DNA from: Dactylonectria macrodidyma
Lineage: Eukaryota > Ascomycota > Sordariomycetes > Hypocreales > Nectriaceae
Direction: 5' to 3'
NCBI GenBank assembly: GCA_020744425.1
Contig: JAGMUV010000007.1
Location: 1,488,001 to 1,552,000, forward strand
Length of the DNA: 64,000 bases
Positions 23,956 through 33,842 of the stretch are shown piece after piece. The notes beneath the pieces are model-generated. The model saw only the letters and a program-made list of their open reading frames with translations, had not been told where the DNA came from and ran no database searches. Position 1 is the first letter of the stretch. The number at the start of each line of letters is the position of its first letter. The translations under genes and the position numbers were made by a program.

Positions 23956-26900
23956 GACGATGATAGTAGAATGTAGTAGAGCGCAGCGGCAGCGACGGAG
24001 GCGAAGGGATTCGGGGTTTGATTACGGCAGTGCGGTGAGGCGGCGAGGAAGGTTAGATGGTGAGGTGGTGATGATGGGAGACGGTGGTGATGATGAAGGA
24101 GGAAGAGGCGAAGGCGGGTGAGAAGCCTGCGGGAGTTTTTGGGGATGAGCTGGTGACGGGAGAGGCGGCAAAGGGCCTAAGGCTGGTGATCCGGTGTGGT
24201 CAGGGGTGGTGGGCTTGGGGGGCTTGCGTGGAGCGGAGCGGGAGATTTGTTAGTAGTAGTCGGCGTTGGCGATGGTCATGGCGGATTTGCGCGGCGAGTT
24301 CGTGGTGATGGTAGGTAGCAGGGCCAGAAAGCGAGGTGAGAAAGGCGAGATGGGCGAGATGGGCGATGGGGAGATCAGGATGGGGGATGATGAGGGAAAA
24401 GTGGAAGGACGGGGGGTGGGCGTCCTGTCTTGTAGGTTTTGGGGCCTTGGTCTCATTGTCATTTTCATTTTGGGGCCTGGAGGCGGCGCACAACAAAATC
24501 GGTTGGTAAAGGTTCTTGTTCGTGCGTGCTCTGCTCTCTCGCACTGGCACTGGCACCGACGCAGAGACAGGACGGGACTTAGAAAATCCCCAGACCAGAC
24601 CAGACCGGCGGCGCAGACGTGACGGGACGCTGGGCGCGTGTCCCGGAGCGGACTAGCGCGTGCCAGGTTATGCAGTTATGAGTGCTGTCGAGTGCTGTCT
24701 GGGGTACACTTGCGCTGGGCCAACGCCTGCCCTGTATGCATGTACCTGCCTGGTTTGCCTCGACAACCGAAACCCTTCAATAAGGTACCTCAGGCGGCAC
24801 CGGCCCTCTTAGATCCAGATGGGGCGCATTATTCTGTCTTCCGACACTTCAGGGTCCACTAGAACCCACTAATGCATGCCGGCTAGCCACTGAGCATCCC
24901 CCTTTCACTTTCCGCCTCGCTGCCATCATCACCTGCAGCAACTGGAAGAACTGGACGGGACGGGGATGAGTGAGCGAATGGTACGTACCATGTACAGCTC
25001 CCTTCATCTCACTCACAACCTGCCTGACCTCTGCCTCTCCATCACCACAGTTCAATCAGACACGGTAGCCCATCGCGGCTGAGCTAGGGCTGACGCTCCT
25101 TGGCCGACACTGCTAGGCCAACAAACCACGATTCCTCCGTTGCGGTTTCAAGGAATAGCAGGATGGATGCATGGGAAATCAACTGTGGTGGAGGGATTCA
25201 CAACAGAATTCACAGGACCCTCTGGACTCCCACCCTGGGCGCCCAGTCCATCCAAGGTCGGATGGTCCACGTTTGGATGGTCCACGTTCGGGAATCGGGA
25301 CTGGGGATGCTCACGCGAGAGTCTGAGAAAACGACGGAGAGCCGGAGATGCGGACAGAAAACCCCTCCCCTCCCTCACCTCCCCGAGAAGGGCGGTCACG
25401 CCGCCCATTGTGACAGCCTGATTTTCTAAGCCAACAATTATGACGAGCAAAGATGACGAGGCGCAGGACAGATAGAGGCATCCCCTGTCAAGATTTCTCG
25501 GTGGCGGATTTCACCGACTTGTCGAGAAAACAGTCCAACATTCGGAGCTCTGGACCCAGCGCCCAAGACTCAGGCCTAATTAAAAATCAAAATCACCACC
25601 TGAACCTGGAGGAAACTGGTCGCGGTATTGCCAGCTCCCACTCCAGCTCCCATCCGCGAGTCATCACGTCCCACCAACCAGAAAAACCAAGCCTGCCCTG
25701 GCCAAGCCAACCCTCTCCACTGACCATCGTCTCCTGTCTCATCCGCCCGTCCATCGCCAGTCTTGATCCAATCCATTATTGTGGTGGGTGGATGGACGGT
25801 CTAGATCCACCAAAGGTTGCTCGAGGGCGGTACACATCGTCAGCCCAGTCTACCGTCGCAGGCGCTATCTTGTCGCCAGACCGCTGTCTACGCCTCTTGC
25901 GCAACTCCGATCGTCCAGGATACTGGAGGCTACACAGCAAAGGATGGGGCTATTGACGCTCGAGCGAGGGGGCGAAAAGAAACGAGGACGCCCCCTCGCA
26001 TCATCTCACTTGGATGGCCTCAGATGTCGCCGTTGCCTTGGATGCTACTAGGAAGAACTGCAAGTAAGAACCATAGAGCAGCCGGGCCTGGACAAACGCT
26101 AGGAGGGCGAGGCATGCGCATCATCTATCCGCATCATCCATTTGCATCGTCCATTCGCATTACATATCACCCATCCTCAGAAGCATCTAACCAACATCGT
26201 GCGGTAACACACAGCGCCTCCCCTGCCAACCCCAATGATCCCGGCAACCCAACCCACTCATCACCATCCCCGAAAAAAGTCTTGACTGCGCACATTTCAT
26301 CACGATCCAGAGCCTGGCTGCCAATGTTCCCGCGCGAGGCATCACTGCATCTCTTTGAGTGACTTTTCATCCAACTCCAGCCTCATCCCCGCACTATTTC
26401 TGTATTTCCACCTCACCAACTAAAAGAGAGCCTGATTGCATTTTATCGGCCCACGGTTTGGCCTGCTTCCCTCGCTCTGGTTTCGACCTGAAATTTTCAT
26501 CGTAGATGCAATGCTAGCTCGTAAGGGACAGCCACCACGACGTATCGACAAGGGCTTGTCTTCCCCTTTGAATACAGCTGTGACAACTAGCCGTGCGTGC
26601 AACATTAGCCCAACGTGAGATCCGTCCCTTGACTCTGCCGCATCAATCCCGTTAAGCATCTTTGGCCCGACAGTCTCTGACGCCAGCTGCACCATCAGGT
26701 AGCGCGCCCAGGCCCAACGTTGCAACGCTTTGGCTAAACCCCTTAATGGGCATCTTCACTGGCCTATAACTTGCTCTACGCGGGTTAACTTAACCACGTT
26801 CAACTCTCTCGCTCAATGACTCACCTCACACTTGTGAACGTCATCTTTCCGCAGCTCCCTATGATGCTGACGCTCAGTACGAACGTCATTTTCTGGAATG

Positions 26901-27114
26901 AATAATCGCTTCATTCATTCGACTGTATCAGCAAGCGCTGGCTTACAAGAGACTGAGACACCATCATGCAACTCGTTGCCGGCACGATGGCTGGAATGTG
27001 TTGCCCCATGCGACGTCCAAGGTCTTGAAGAGAGATATATCTACAGGAAGTGACCGCGGTACAATGTTCTGAGTAGAACAAGACCTTTGTTTTTCATCTT
27101 CCTCACTCAACACA
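23956..27114. other. gene-poor intergenic region, 3.2 kb
   Basis: No supported gene. It separates the divergent ies4 (-) and the 27115 gene (+). The first 500 bases (minus strand) look like an ies4 leader. Imperfect short repeats such as GGCGAGAT near 24345-24365 and CATCATCC-like runs near 26115-26165 are present. Open frames here show no domain or consistent codon pattern. Confidence 0.5.
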
Positions 27115-28674
27115 ATGGTCCGATTCTACCATCTTCTTAACATCGCCGCCCATTTCTCTCTGGACCTCCCCAGAGTTGAAGGGTCTCTTTTCCTGCCTAA
27201 GCTCCCTGCTCTACACTTGCGCGAGCCTGCAGCAACGACCACACCTGAGGAGACACATGCCACGAACCACTGCGATGGCGGCTCCCGGTTCCATCAAACA
27301 CTGGGCCTTGTGAAAAGGCTAGTTAGAGAACGCGAGGTAATGCTTGAGGTTCCCGAAACGGAGCTGTACAGCCTCTTGGATCAAATCGACATTCTTCGAG
27401 ATGAGGTAACTGGGATGCTGCCGTCCGGCTCCTCCACTTCCATATCCACCGACGAGCCCGACAATGAGCCTCAGAGCAACTCGTCAGGAGGACCCAGTCA
27501 ACAGTCGCAAATCCCATCGAGCACGATCCTTGGAGGTGCCTTCATAGAGACATCCGTGACATTGTCCCAAGAGTCACCTGGGGGATCGGGATCTACAGTC
27601 TCGGCCCAAGATTCGACAGAACAGACCGATGAAGAGCTCCAAGAGCCGCCCGAGGAGACAAACGCACCAAACCCAACCGAAAATTTGACAGAACAGACTG
27701 GAGAGGAGCTTCAAGAACCGCCCGAGGAGACAAATAAATCAAGCTCTACCAGCAAACTCCCAAACCAAACCGGAGCGGAGAACCAAGTACCACCAGAAGA
27801 GACGAAAGCATCAAGCTTCACCGGAGAGTTGATAGAGCATACCGGAGCCGAGCATCAGGTACCACCCGGAGAGACAACAGCATTCAGCTCTATCAACGAG
27901 TTGATAGAGCATACCGCGGCCGAGCACCAAGAACCACCGGAAGAGACATATGCGTCAAGCTTTATCGAAGAGCCAACAGAACACGCCGGAGAAGAGGACG
28001 AACAGCTGCCTGATGCGACAAACACATTTAGCCCTTACGGAAGTTTGACGGAACAGACTGAAGACCCTATTTCCAAAACCGCTCAATGTGTAGGCGTGCG
28101 CCAGGTGAGTGGCCTGAACCCCCTCCGTCGAGATTTTAACTGTGCAACAGGAACCAGTGCCGCTATAAATGCTCAGGGACAAAGCCCCTCGATGAGTACG
28201 CCTCTAAACCTAGTAGACGACCTGGATCAGGACCTTCAAACTTCAGCAACCAACTTCGGAGTCGAAGAGTCGCCTCAGATCACAACTCCAGTGTCCCTTA
28301 CTGTGCCTACAGACTTGGTTCAAGCATCTAGTATGGCTTTAGGAGAATCAGCAGTCTCTAAGAAAACCCGGGAGTTCCGCACCACAGTGTTAACATCCAC
28401 CAACACCGCCAAATCGACCGTGACCAGGACAACGACACATACCAAGTTTTTCTACGTCCCCCTCGCGAGCGTCCATACTCGGCTCGGTGCAGGGTTGGCG
28501 CGTAATGCAACGGCTACGCCTACCCCGAACAGCGAGGACACGTCAGAGACGCCCGCGATCCGACTACCGGTGATGAAGGTTCCCGATACAGACACAAGTG
28601 CCGACGAGACCCGTCTCAGTGGCTTCAAGACCTTATCTAGGCCGACCAACAGTGTGGGGGAGGGGACAGTCTGA
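27115..28674 (+). CDS. hypothetical Ser/Thr/Glu-rich protein with six 24-residue tandem repeats
   Basis: Single exon, 519 residues; the start context CACAATGG is good. I do not recognise the family. Seen: a weakly hydrophobic N-terminus that is at best a poor signal peptide; a short helical segment (about residues 60-105); then residues 168-311, six tandem 24-residue units (72 bp each, 27616-28047) with the core EQTGEELQEPPEET, varying to EHTGAEHQVPPGET. A Ser/Thr-rich tail follows, with an RTTTHTKFFYVPLASV segment near 440-455. There is no membrane anchor and only two or three cysteines. The acidic, proline-containing repeats suggest a disordered, possibly extracellular or O-glycosylated protein, but that is inference. 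It is flanked by long intergenic regions. Single-gene status, long clean frame and repeat periodicity support it as real. Confidence 0.7.
   Translation: MVRFYHLLNIAAHFSLDLPRVEGSLFLPKLPALHLREPAATTTPEETHATNHCDGGSRFHQTLGLVKRLVREREVMLEVPETELYSLLDQIDILRDEVTGMLPSGSSTSISTDEPDNEPQSNSSGGPSQQSQIPSSTILGGAFIETSVTLSQESPGGSGSTVSAQDSTEQTDEELQEPPEETNAPNPTENLTEQTGEELQEPPEETNKSSSTSKLPNQTGAENQVPPEETKASSFTGELIEHTGAEHQVPPGETTAFSSINELIEHTAAEHQEPPEETYASSFIEEPTEHAGEEDEQLPDATNTFSPYGSLTEQTEDPISKTAQCVGVRQVSGLNPLRRDFNCATGTSAAINAQGQSPSMSTPLNLVDDLDQDLQTSATNFGVEESPQITTPVSLTVPTDLVQASSMALGESAVSKKTREFRTTVLTSTNTAKSTVTRTTTHTKFFYVPLASVHTRLGAGLARNATATPTPNSEDTSETPAIRLPVMKVPDTDTSADETRLSGFKTLSRPTNSVGEGTV
27616..28047 (+). repeat. 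six in-frame 72-bp tandem repeats
   Basis: Six consecutive units of exactly 72 bp encode 24-residue repeats. Units have diverged at many sites but show no length change and no frameshift. Units 1-2 (EQT...EELQEPPEET) and 3-5 (EHT/NQT...AE-Q-PPEET) form two subgroups, which suggests stepwise duplication. The last unit is the most diverged, and a partial seventh (TEQTED) follows. Confidence 0.9.
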
Positions 28675-28984
28675 GTGGGGAGGAGACAGGATGGGATCTG
28701 GTCGCTCCAACCCAATTCTTTGAAGATGACGACTCAGGGGCGAGGACATGGGGAGGGTTACGTACGAATGAATAATGATGGGTGAAAATGACGGTTAAAC
28801 GACAAATTGCTTCCTTGTGTATGGCTTGACCTGGTGACTTGGATGCAGGGATTCGGGTGCGGGCACGCCGAGAACGGACCCTACCCCAGATAACCTTGGG
28901 CCAGATGCAACCCGGCGGGCTCCAATATTCCCGCAATGATCTCGAATATGAGGCCGTGGACTGGTCCGGGGCCGATATGGTGTT

Positions 28985-29007
28985 GTGGCCGGAACCATTC
29001 CGGCCAC
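28985..29007. promoter_or_regulatory. inverted repeat with CGG-N7-CCG core (distal copy)
   Basis: Arms GTGGCCGGAA and TTCCGGCCAC are perfect 10-bp complements with a 3-bp spacer. The centre is an inverted CGG pair, the usual target of Zn2Cys6 fungal transcription factors. It lies about 640-660 bp upstream of the indoleamine dioxygenase start. Function is inferred from motif form and position only. Confidence 0.4.
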
Positions 29008-29468
29008 TTGGCCCCGCCGGTGGCCGGTCAGATTCGGCACCAAGTGGGGCCAGATCCTTTAAGTGCGCCGGCCACCCACCCCAAACTCACAATCAGCGAC
29101 CGGACAACATCACCACGACCTCCTTTTGAGCATCGGAGGTGGCTATTAGCTTGAAGTCTGGATCTATTATATTCGTGCTAACTCATATTTCGAAGATGGC
29201 ACATCGATCTAGGCCAATTATCGAGACATATACGCCAAAAACTGCAGCCAGCCAACCCAGTCTATCGACTTGTTGCACGACGATGCCCTCAACTCCGTGT
29301 GCGTCGGTGGTGATAGGAGCGCCCGCAGCGATGCAAAGCGCATCGGGGGCTATCAACTGCATTTCTGTTACGTTTCGTGGGAGATAGGTGCTCGTGACCT
29401 GCTTCATACGTGCTTAGGCAAGATAACAAGTGCCGACGGCGCTGTTTGTCTGATGGCATCCCCGCCTG

Positions 29469-29492
29469 CGTGGCCGGAACAGATTCCGGCCA
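29469..29492. promoter_or_regulatory. inverted repeat with CGG-N8-CCG core (proximal copy)
   Basis: The same 10-bp arms as the copy at 28985 (GTGGCCGGAA / TTCCGGCCAC), here with a 4-bp spacer. It lies about 155-177 bp upstream of the indoleamine dioxygenase start codon, a normal promoter distance for a Zn2Cys6 site. A further weak inverted pair (CCGCCT / AGGCGG) surrounds it. Confidence 0.45.
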
Positions 29493-29645
29493 CAGGGTAC
29501 TTAGGCGGCGACGAGATCCAGAGTGAAGGACAGAAATCCAGAGACCATCACAATCACAACTCGCACACCAAAAAAGACCTCTCTTCACTTTTTTTTATTT
29601 TTTTATTATATATTATCCTTTTGTCTATTCTCCAGCTTTGACAAT

Positions 29646-31178
29646 ATGGGTTCACTCGGCAGTACTCCCCCTTTTCGCGTCCTGGACGACACTTGTCCAG
29701 ATGACACAACCATGCCTGCCTTTATGGTGTCCACAACGAGGGGATTCCTCCCTCGCATGGATCCCATCGTGTCGCTACCAAAGGAGTTTGATGCCTTTGA
29801 GGATATCCTTCAACGGATGCCCGTCACGACGGCTTCAGGGGAGCCTGGCCTGCTTGCTCAGTACAAGCTAGGCGAGGTAGTCGACAAAGAGTTGCCCAAC
29901 CTGACGGAAGCCGTCGACAAGTACAAGGATAACCTACCCCTTCAGAATGCCCTGTACCGCGACTACTCGTTCCTTGCGTCGGCTTATCTGCTAGAGCCAT
30001 GCCACCACCGGTTCATCAAGGGTGAGCCCTATGGCCTTGGTCGACAGACCCTACCTGCCCAGATTGCGCATCCCATCGCTCGATGCGCTGAGATGTAAGT
30101 CACTTGACAATGACCTTCCTGCTATGAAAAGAACATCCATCTAACACATGGTAGTTGTGGGTTCAAGCCCTTCATGGAGTATGCTGGTTCCTATGCTCTC
30201 TTCAACTACCGCAAGGTCGACCCCGCCGCGGGCATGGAGTACTCCAACCTTAGACTGATCAGAGCCTTTGAGAATGGCCTGGATCCTACCTCCTCTGAGG
30301 CCGGCTTCGTTCTTGTTCATATTGACATGGTCAAGAACTCTGGCCCCCTGGTGGCTGGCACTGTCAAGGCGCTGGACGCTGCCGCTGACACGTCCAGCCC
30401 TAGCGCCGTCGACCGACGCACCAAGTTCAACGAGGGCATGTCGTCGATCCTTGGGGCACTGACCAAGATCAACGGCGTCATGGAGACCATGTGGTCCAAG
30501 TCGAAGCCAATGGAGTACACCAGCTTCCGTACCTTCATCTTCGGCATCACATCGCAGTCCATGTTCCCCGATGGTGTCGTGTACGAAGGCATCAACGATA
30601 ACAAGCCCATGTCGTTCCGCGGCGAGAGCGGCGCCAACGACTCCATCGTGCCGCTCATGGACAACTTGCTCCAGGTGCCCATGCCCAACACGCCGCTGAC
30701 GGAGATCCTGCGGGACTTCCGCGAGTACCGACCGAGCAACCACAAGGGCTTCCTGCTGCACGTCAAGGAGCGCTCGCTGGAGCTGGACCTCAAGAACTAC
30801 GCGCTGGGCCGCCACTCGGCCAACATGTCCGATGATGAGAACGACCTCCGCCGTGAGAGCGTCAGCCTGTGGCTGCAGATCCTCAACCAAGTGCGCGACT
30901 TCCGCTGGCGCCACTGGTGCTTCGCGCGCGAGTATATCCTGAAGCGCACGTCTCACCCAACAGCCACTGGTGGCAGTCCCATCGTCACTTGGCTGCCGAA
31001 CCAGCTGGAGGCGGTGCTGGAAGAGATGGTCAGCATCGACAAGACGAGCAAGGCCGCCGACGAGCGGGGTCTGGGCAAGGTCTGCGACGACATCATGGAC
31101 GCGGCGCTGAGGCAGCGGGACACGCTGCGCAAGGAGGTGGAGAAGTACTGTGCCGAGAGGGGAGTTACTCGATCTTGA
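29646..31178 (+). CDS. ido: indoleamine 2,3-dioxygenase
   Basis: Two exons, 29646-30094 and 30155-31178, with a 60-bp intron (GTAAGT donor, CTAAC branch, TAG acceptor), give 490 residues. Reaction (known): haem-dependent opening of the tryptophan indole ring by O2 to N-formylkynurenine, first step of the kynurenine route to NAD (yeast Bna2). Seen: the distal-pocket segment SFRGESGANDSIVP around residues 303-316, and the helix with the proximal haem ligand H403 in FRWRHWCFAREYI. An N-terminal domain has NALYRDYSFLASAYLLEPCH. The start was set at MGSLGS because the upstream open codons are low-complexity leader. Fungi often carry several IDO paralogues; which class this belongs to needs a tree. 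Two CGG-type palindromes lie upstream. The gene is convergent with the cysteine-rich secreted protein, stops about 180 bp apart. Confidence 0.97.
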
Positions 31179-31355
31179 TTTCTTTAAGAATATGGAGGAG
31201 AGATGCGATACGGGTTTTGTAGTGAATAAGTCTAGGAATGAAAAGTGCATTGGACTAAATGGTGTTGTTATTTGTGTTGGTGATAGTCGTGTTAGTGGGT
31301 GGATGGGTGTGCTACGTATCTGCTACCAACCACAACTCGAGCAACAACATCACAT

Positions 31356-31874
31356 CTAGCAGCTACACCCACAAACAAACGGCTTCAGACAGCCCTTTCC
31401 ACAACCATAGTTCACACTGTTCGTTCCGCAGTCAGTCCAGCTCGAGCACTTGGCCCAGGATCCAGCTCCGCCCAGTCTAGCCGTCCAGCACCACTCGCCC
31501 TTAGCCGTGTCTCCGCAGGCCTTCCAGCAGTATCCATCCGAGCAGCCATAGGGCGCGCCTTTGTAGCAGGCTCTCTCCTCTAGGGGATTGCCTGCAGGGA
31601 CCGCAGTGGTATCAGCAGACACCAAATCGTCCGTGTCCATGGGTGCCAGAGATGCTCCCTCTGCGGTGTCCAGGGTGCGGTTGCGGCCCAGCGGGTGATC
31701 GGCGCACATGCGGATGTCCGTCATGGCAACGCCGTCAGGAAGCTGCTTGGACGATATATCCATCACTCCCAGTTCTCCGCAGAGAGATTTGACGCGTGCG
31801 TCTGGCGAGACCGACGCAACAGCGGCCAGGGCCGTGTAGGAGAAGAGAAGGATGGCGTTGACGGAAGCCTTCAT
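31356..31874 (-). CDS. small secreted cysteine-rich protein (IDI-2-like C-terminus)
   Basis: One minus-strand exon, 172 residues. The start at 31874 begins a clear signal peptide (MKASVNAILLFSYTALAAVA); codons upstream of it are open but look like leader. Seen: two cysteines in the first mature half, a Thr/Asp-rich linker, then from about residue 100 a compact domain with 12 cysteines (ACYKGAPYGCSDGYCWKACG, GEWCWTA, a DCGT segment and a VCGCSC terminus), 14 in all, consistent with disulfides. The spacing resembles the fungal IDI-2-like proteins, first described as induced during vegetative incompatibility in Podospora; I am only moderately sure of that link. It fits an extracellular effector- or defence-type protein, with no toxic activity shown by sequence. 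A TATA-like box lies about 180 bp upstream. Confidence 0.8.
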   Translation of the reverse strand: MKASVNAILLFSYTALAAVASVSPDARVKSLCGELGVMDISSKQLPDGVAMTDIRMCADHPLGRNRTLDTAEGASLAPMDTDDLVSADTTAVPAGNPLEERACYKGAPYGCSDGYCWKACGDTAKGEWCWTARLGGAGSWAKCSSWTDCGTNSVNYGCGKGCLKPFVCGCSC

Positions 31875-32050
31875 GTTTGATATTCTAGGACACAAAGTAA
31901 GCTGAGCAGAACGCTCTTTGGCCAGAAACGGCAACCCACTTGAATATGTAGATGTGGGAAATGAGTTTTGTGAGCTTCGTGAGTAAGATATCGAAGAGAT
32001 GTGAGGGTGAGGAGGCAGAACATCAATGTCAAGGCGGGAATCTCTGCGAC

Positions 32051-32056
32051 TTTATA
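32051..32056 (-). promoter_or_regulatory. TATA-like box of the cysteine-rich secreted protein gene
   Basis: TATAAA on the minus strand, about 177 bp upstream of the start at 31874. Distance and the highly expressed type of gene fit a TATA-containing promoter; transcription start not known. Confidence 0.4.
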
Positions 32057-33065
32057 TCCTCATCGCTCCCCGGTATAAACCTCACCAAGCTCTCATTTTT
32101 TCCTCTACACTCTTGGATTCTGCTCGCGTGTCTATTTCGTGAAGGGAAAGAGTGGATGCGTCTCACTGCCCTGGTAAGCAGCTGCACTCGTCTGACGACT
32201 GGTAGGATTCATCATGCTACTCTGAGCACGCCTCATGCAGATTTACTGCAATCTGTCAGCCCTCTTTTTCCGGCTGTATGAGAGGTTTGTTGGTCCTGCA
32301 AACCTTAAGCGAGGTCTTGCTGGCTTGGTTGGGTGCAAAAATGCCACACCGGTATCGAGGATGTTGAATGGCTCGAAGGGAAGAGGAAGCATCATGGGAC
32401 GAGCTTGACATCGAAACCACCGCTCTTTTAACCACACATACGGGCTAGACATCGGACACTGAAGGGTGAACCAAAGGACTAAGCTTAAATCATTAGAATT
32501 CTTCTAATCTAAATGGGCGCTATTCTATCCGTCCGCTTCAATCAACTCAGCTAGAGCGACGGCTCGGATCCTCGGATGCTTGATCGGATCGCCGCTGAAG
32601 CTTCTCTTTCGTATTAATGTGTGGATTTTATTCCCTGCCCTATGCAGCCTCTCCCCCTGCCTTATATGCACCAATAGGGTGGATTCCATGCCATCACAGC
32701 GGGACAAGGCTCGTATTTGCCCGACCACTCGCTTAGAGCCAACTCAGCTCTGATGCTCCAGGCTGTGTGTCTCAACCATGAGTGACATACCCCAGATCAC
32801 TTGGCCTGTCTGTTGCTGGACTTCCTAGTGTTGAAAGACTTGGGAAAATGTCTCATGAGTGTCTCTAGAAGCCAAAGCGTTAGATTGATGTGATTGATTC
32901 ATTACGGTGTCCTCTTTACCCGCTGCATTGTAAGACTCTGTTGCCTGGTGGCCCTGCGGCACATCATTAAAAGCTGTCACATGGAGGGGGTCAGAACGCT
33001 TGTATCATATTCTAGACGGTCCAATCAACTGATACCACATGATCATACGAGCGCAGGGCGGCTAT

Positions 33066-33071
33066 TATAAA
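33066..33071 (+). promoter_or_regulatory. TATA box of the cerato-platanin gene
   Basis: TATAAA about 290 bp upstream of the cerato-platanin start codon and just ahead of the duplicated leader segment. Confidence 0.45.
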
Positions 33072-33104
33072 CATGCCCCTCGGCCCGTCCCGGTCTCCAG
33101 ATCT

Positions 33105-33258
33105 AGGTATATGCACCACTCTTCTCCACGCTCGGCTGCATTCCCATCCTGTGCTCCCACTTTGTCATATCATCTCGATCCAGGTATATGCACCGCTCTT
33201 CTCCACGCTCGGCTGCATTCCCATCCTGTGCTCCTGCCTTGTCATATCATCTCGATCC
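33105..33258 (+). repeat. 77-bp tandem duplication in the leader of the cerato-platanin gene
   Basis: Copy 1 is 33105-33181 and copy 2 is 33182-33258; they differ at only a few bases, so the duplication is recent. Each copy carries AGGTATATGCACC, i.e. a consensus-like splice donor and an ATG. Because 77 is not a multiple of three, the two copies are read in different frames, so the segment is not coding. Confidence 0.9.
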
Positions 33259-33356
33259 TTCAACTATCGGCAGACAGCTCTGCCAAGGCCTTTCACTACC
33301 TTCCAACACCGGCCCCTCACTTCTCGTCTTCAACGCCCATCGACCCAACTCCCAAG

Positions 33357-33842
33357 ATGCGGTACTTCAGCCTCTTCAGCATGCCTGCCCTCCTTGCCCC
33401 AGCTTTGGCTGTGTCTGGTGAGCCAAATTCCAATGCTCTTCATAACATACCGCTTACAGCCGTTTCAGTGACATTCAACCCCAAATATGACGACATTAAG
33501 CGCCCACTCACCGAGGTTGCGTGCTGGAACAACGAGACGGGACTGATTCCTGGGTACAACTGGGAGAACCAAGGCAACGTCCCACCTAGGATCATCGCCA
33601 TGGACACCATCACTGGGCCAACATCTACTGCGTGCGTTACATGTTGGATACTCGAGTACGGAGACAGGGCTCGGCCCTTCCTTGCCATCGACGGAGCAGA
33701 GTCAGGGTTTGTGCTTTCTCTGGAGGGCATGAACTCTCTTACGAATGGCAAGGCGAAGAAGCTCGGTCACATAGAGGCAAATGCTACGCAGGTAGATATG
33801 CTCAACTGCGGTATATATGACCCGCCGTCTGAGGAGCTATAG
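33357..33842 (+). CDS. cerato-platanin family secreted protein
   Basis: One exon, 161 residues. Signal peptide MRYFSLFSMPALLAPALA at the N-terminus, then a cerato-platanin domain over nearly the whole mature chain: VSVTFNPKYDD at the start, PLTEVACWNNETGL, TACVTCW, ILEYGDRARPFLAIDGAESGF, LSLEGMNSLTNGKAKKLG and MLNCGIYD near the end. The four family cysteines (in ACWN, TAC, TCW and NCG) are present, which should give two disulfides. Known for the family: small, secreted or wall-bound beta-barrel proteins of ascomycetes and basidiomycetes, with expansin-like folds; several are elicitors or phytotoxic and others act in hyphal growth. The start was chosen at 33357 since upstream in-frame codons run through the leader duplication. 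Two other ATGs lie upstream in the leader, which could lower translation unless spliced out. Confidence 0.95.
   Translation: MRYFSLFSMPALLAPALAVSGEPNSNALHNIPLTAVSVTFNPKYDDIKRPLTEVACWNNETGLIPGYNWENQGNVPPRIIAMDTITGPTSTACVTCWILEYGDRARPFLAIDGAESGFVLSLEGMNSLTNGKAKKLGHIEANATQVDMLNCGIYDPPSEEL

Larger units (their letters stand above)
28675..29645. other. intergenic, promoter region of indoleamine 2,3-dioxygenase
   Basis: No supported gene. It contains two copies of a perfect 10-bp inverted repeat (see separate entries), GC-rich sequence around 28960-29070, and a T/A-rich pyrimidine tract just before the start at 29646 that is the probable transcribed leader. Confidence 0.6.
31875..33356. other. intergenic between divergent secreted-protein genes, 1.5 kb
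   Basis: No gene seen. It holds the promoters of two divergently transcribed secreted-protein genes, each with a TATA-like box, and the 77-bp duplication in the leader of the cerato-platanin gene. Confidence 0.6.

Noticed and set aside
25817..26362. 181-codon plus-strand frame
   Set aside because: Composition changes along its length and no domain is visible; overlapping frames of similar length exist.
28985..29492. A small transposon (MITE) with the two palindromes as terminal repeats
   Set aside because: Each palindrome is self-complementary rather than a single terminal arm, and no target-site duplication is seen outside 28985 or 29492. Regulatory sites fit better, though not proven.
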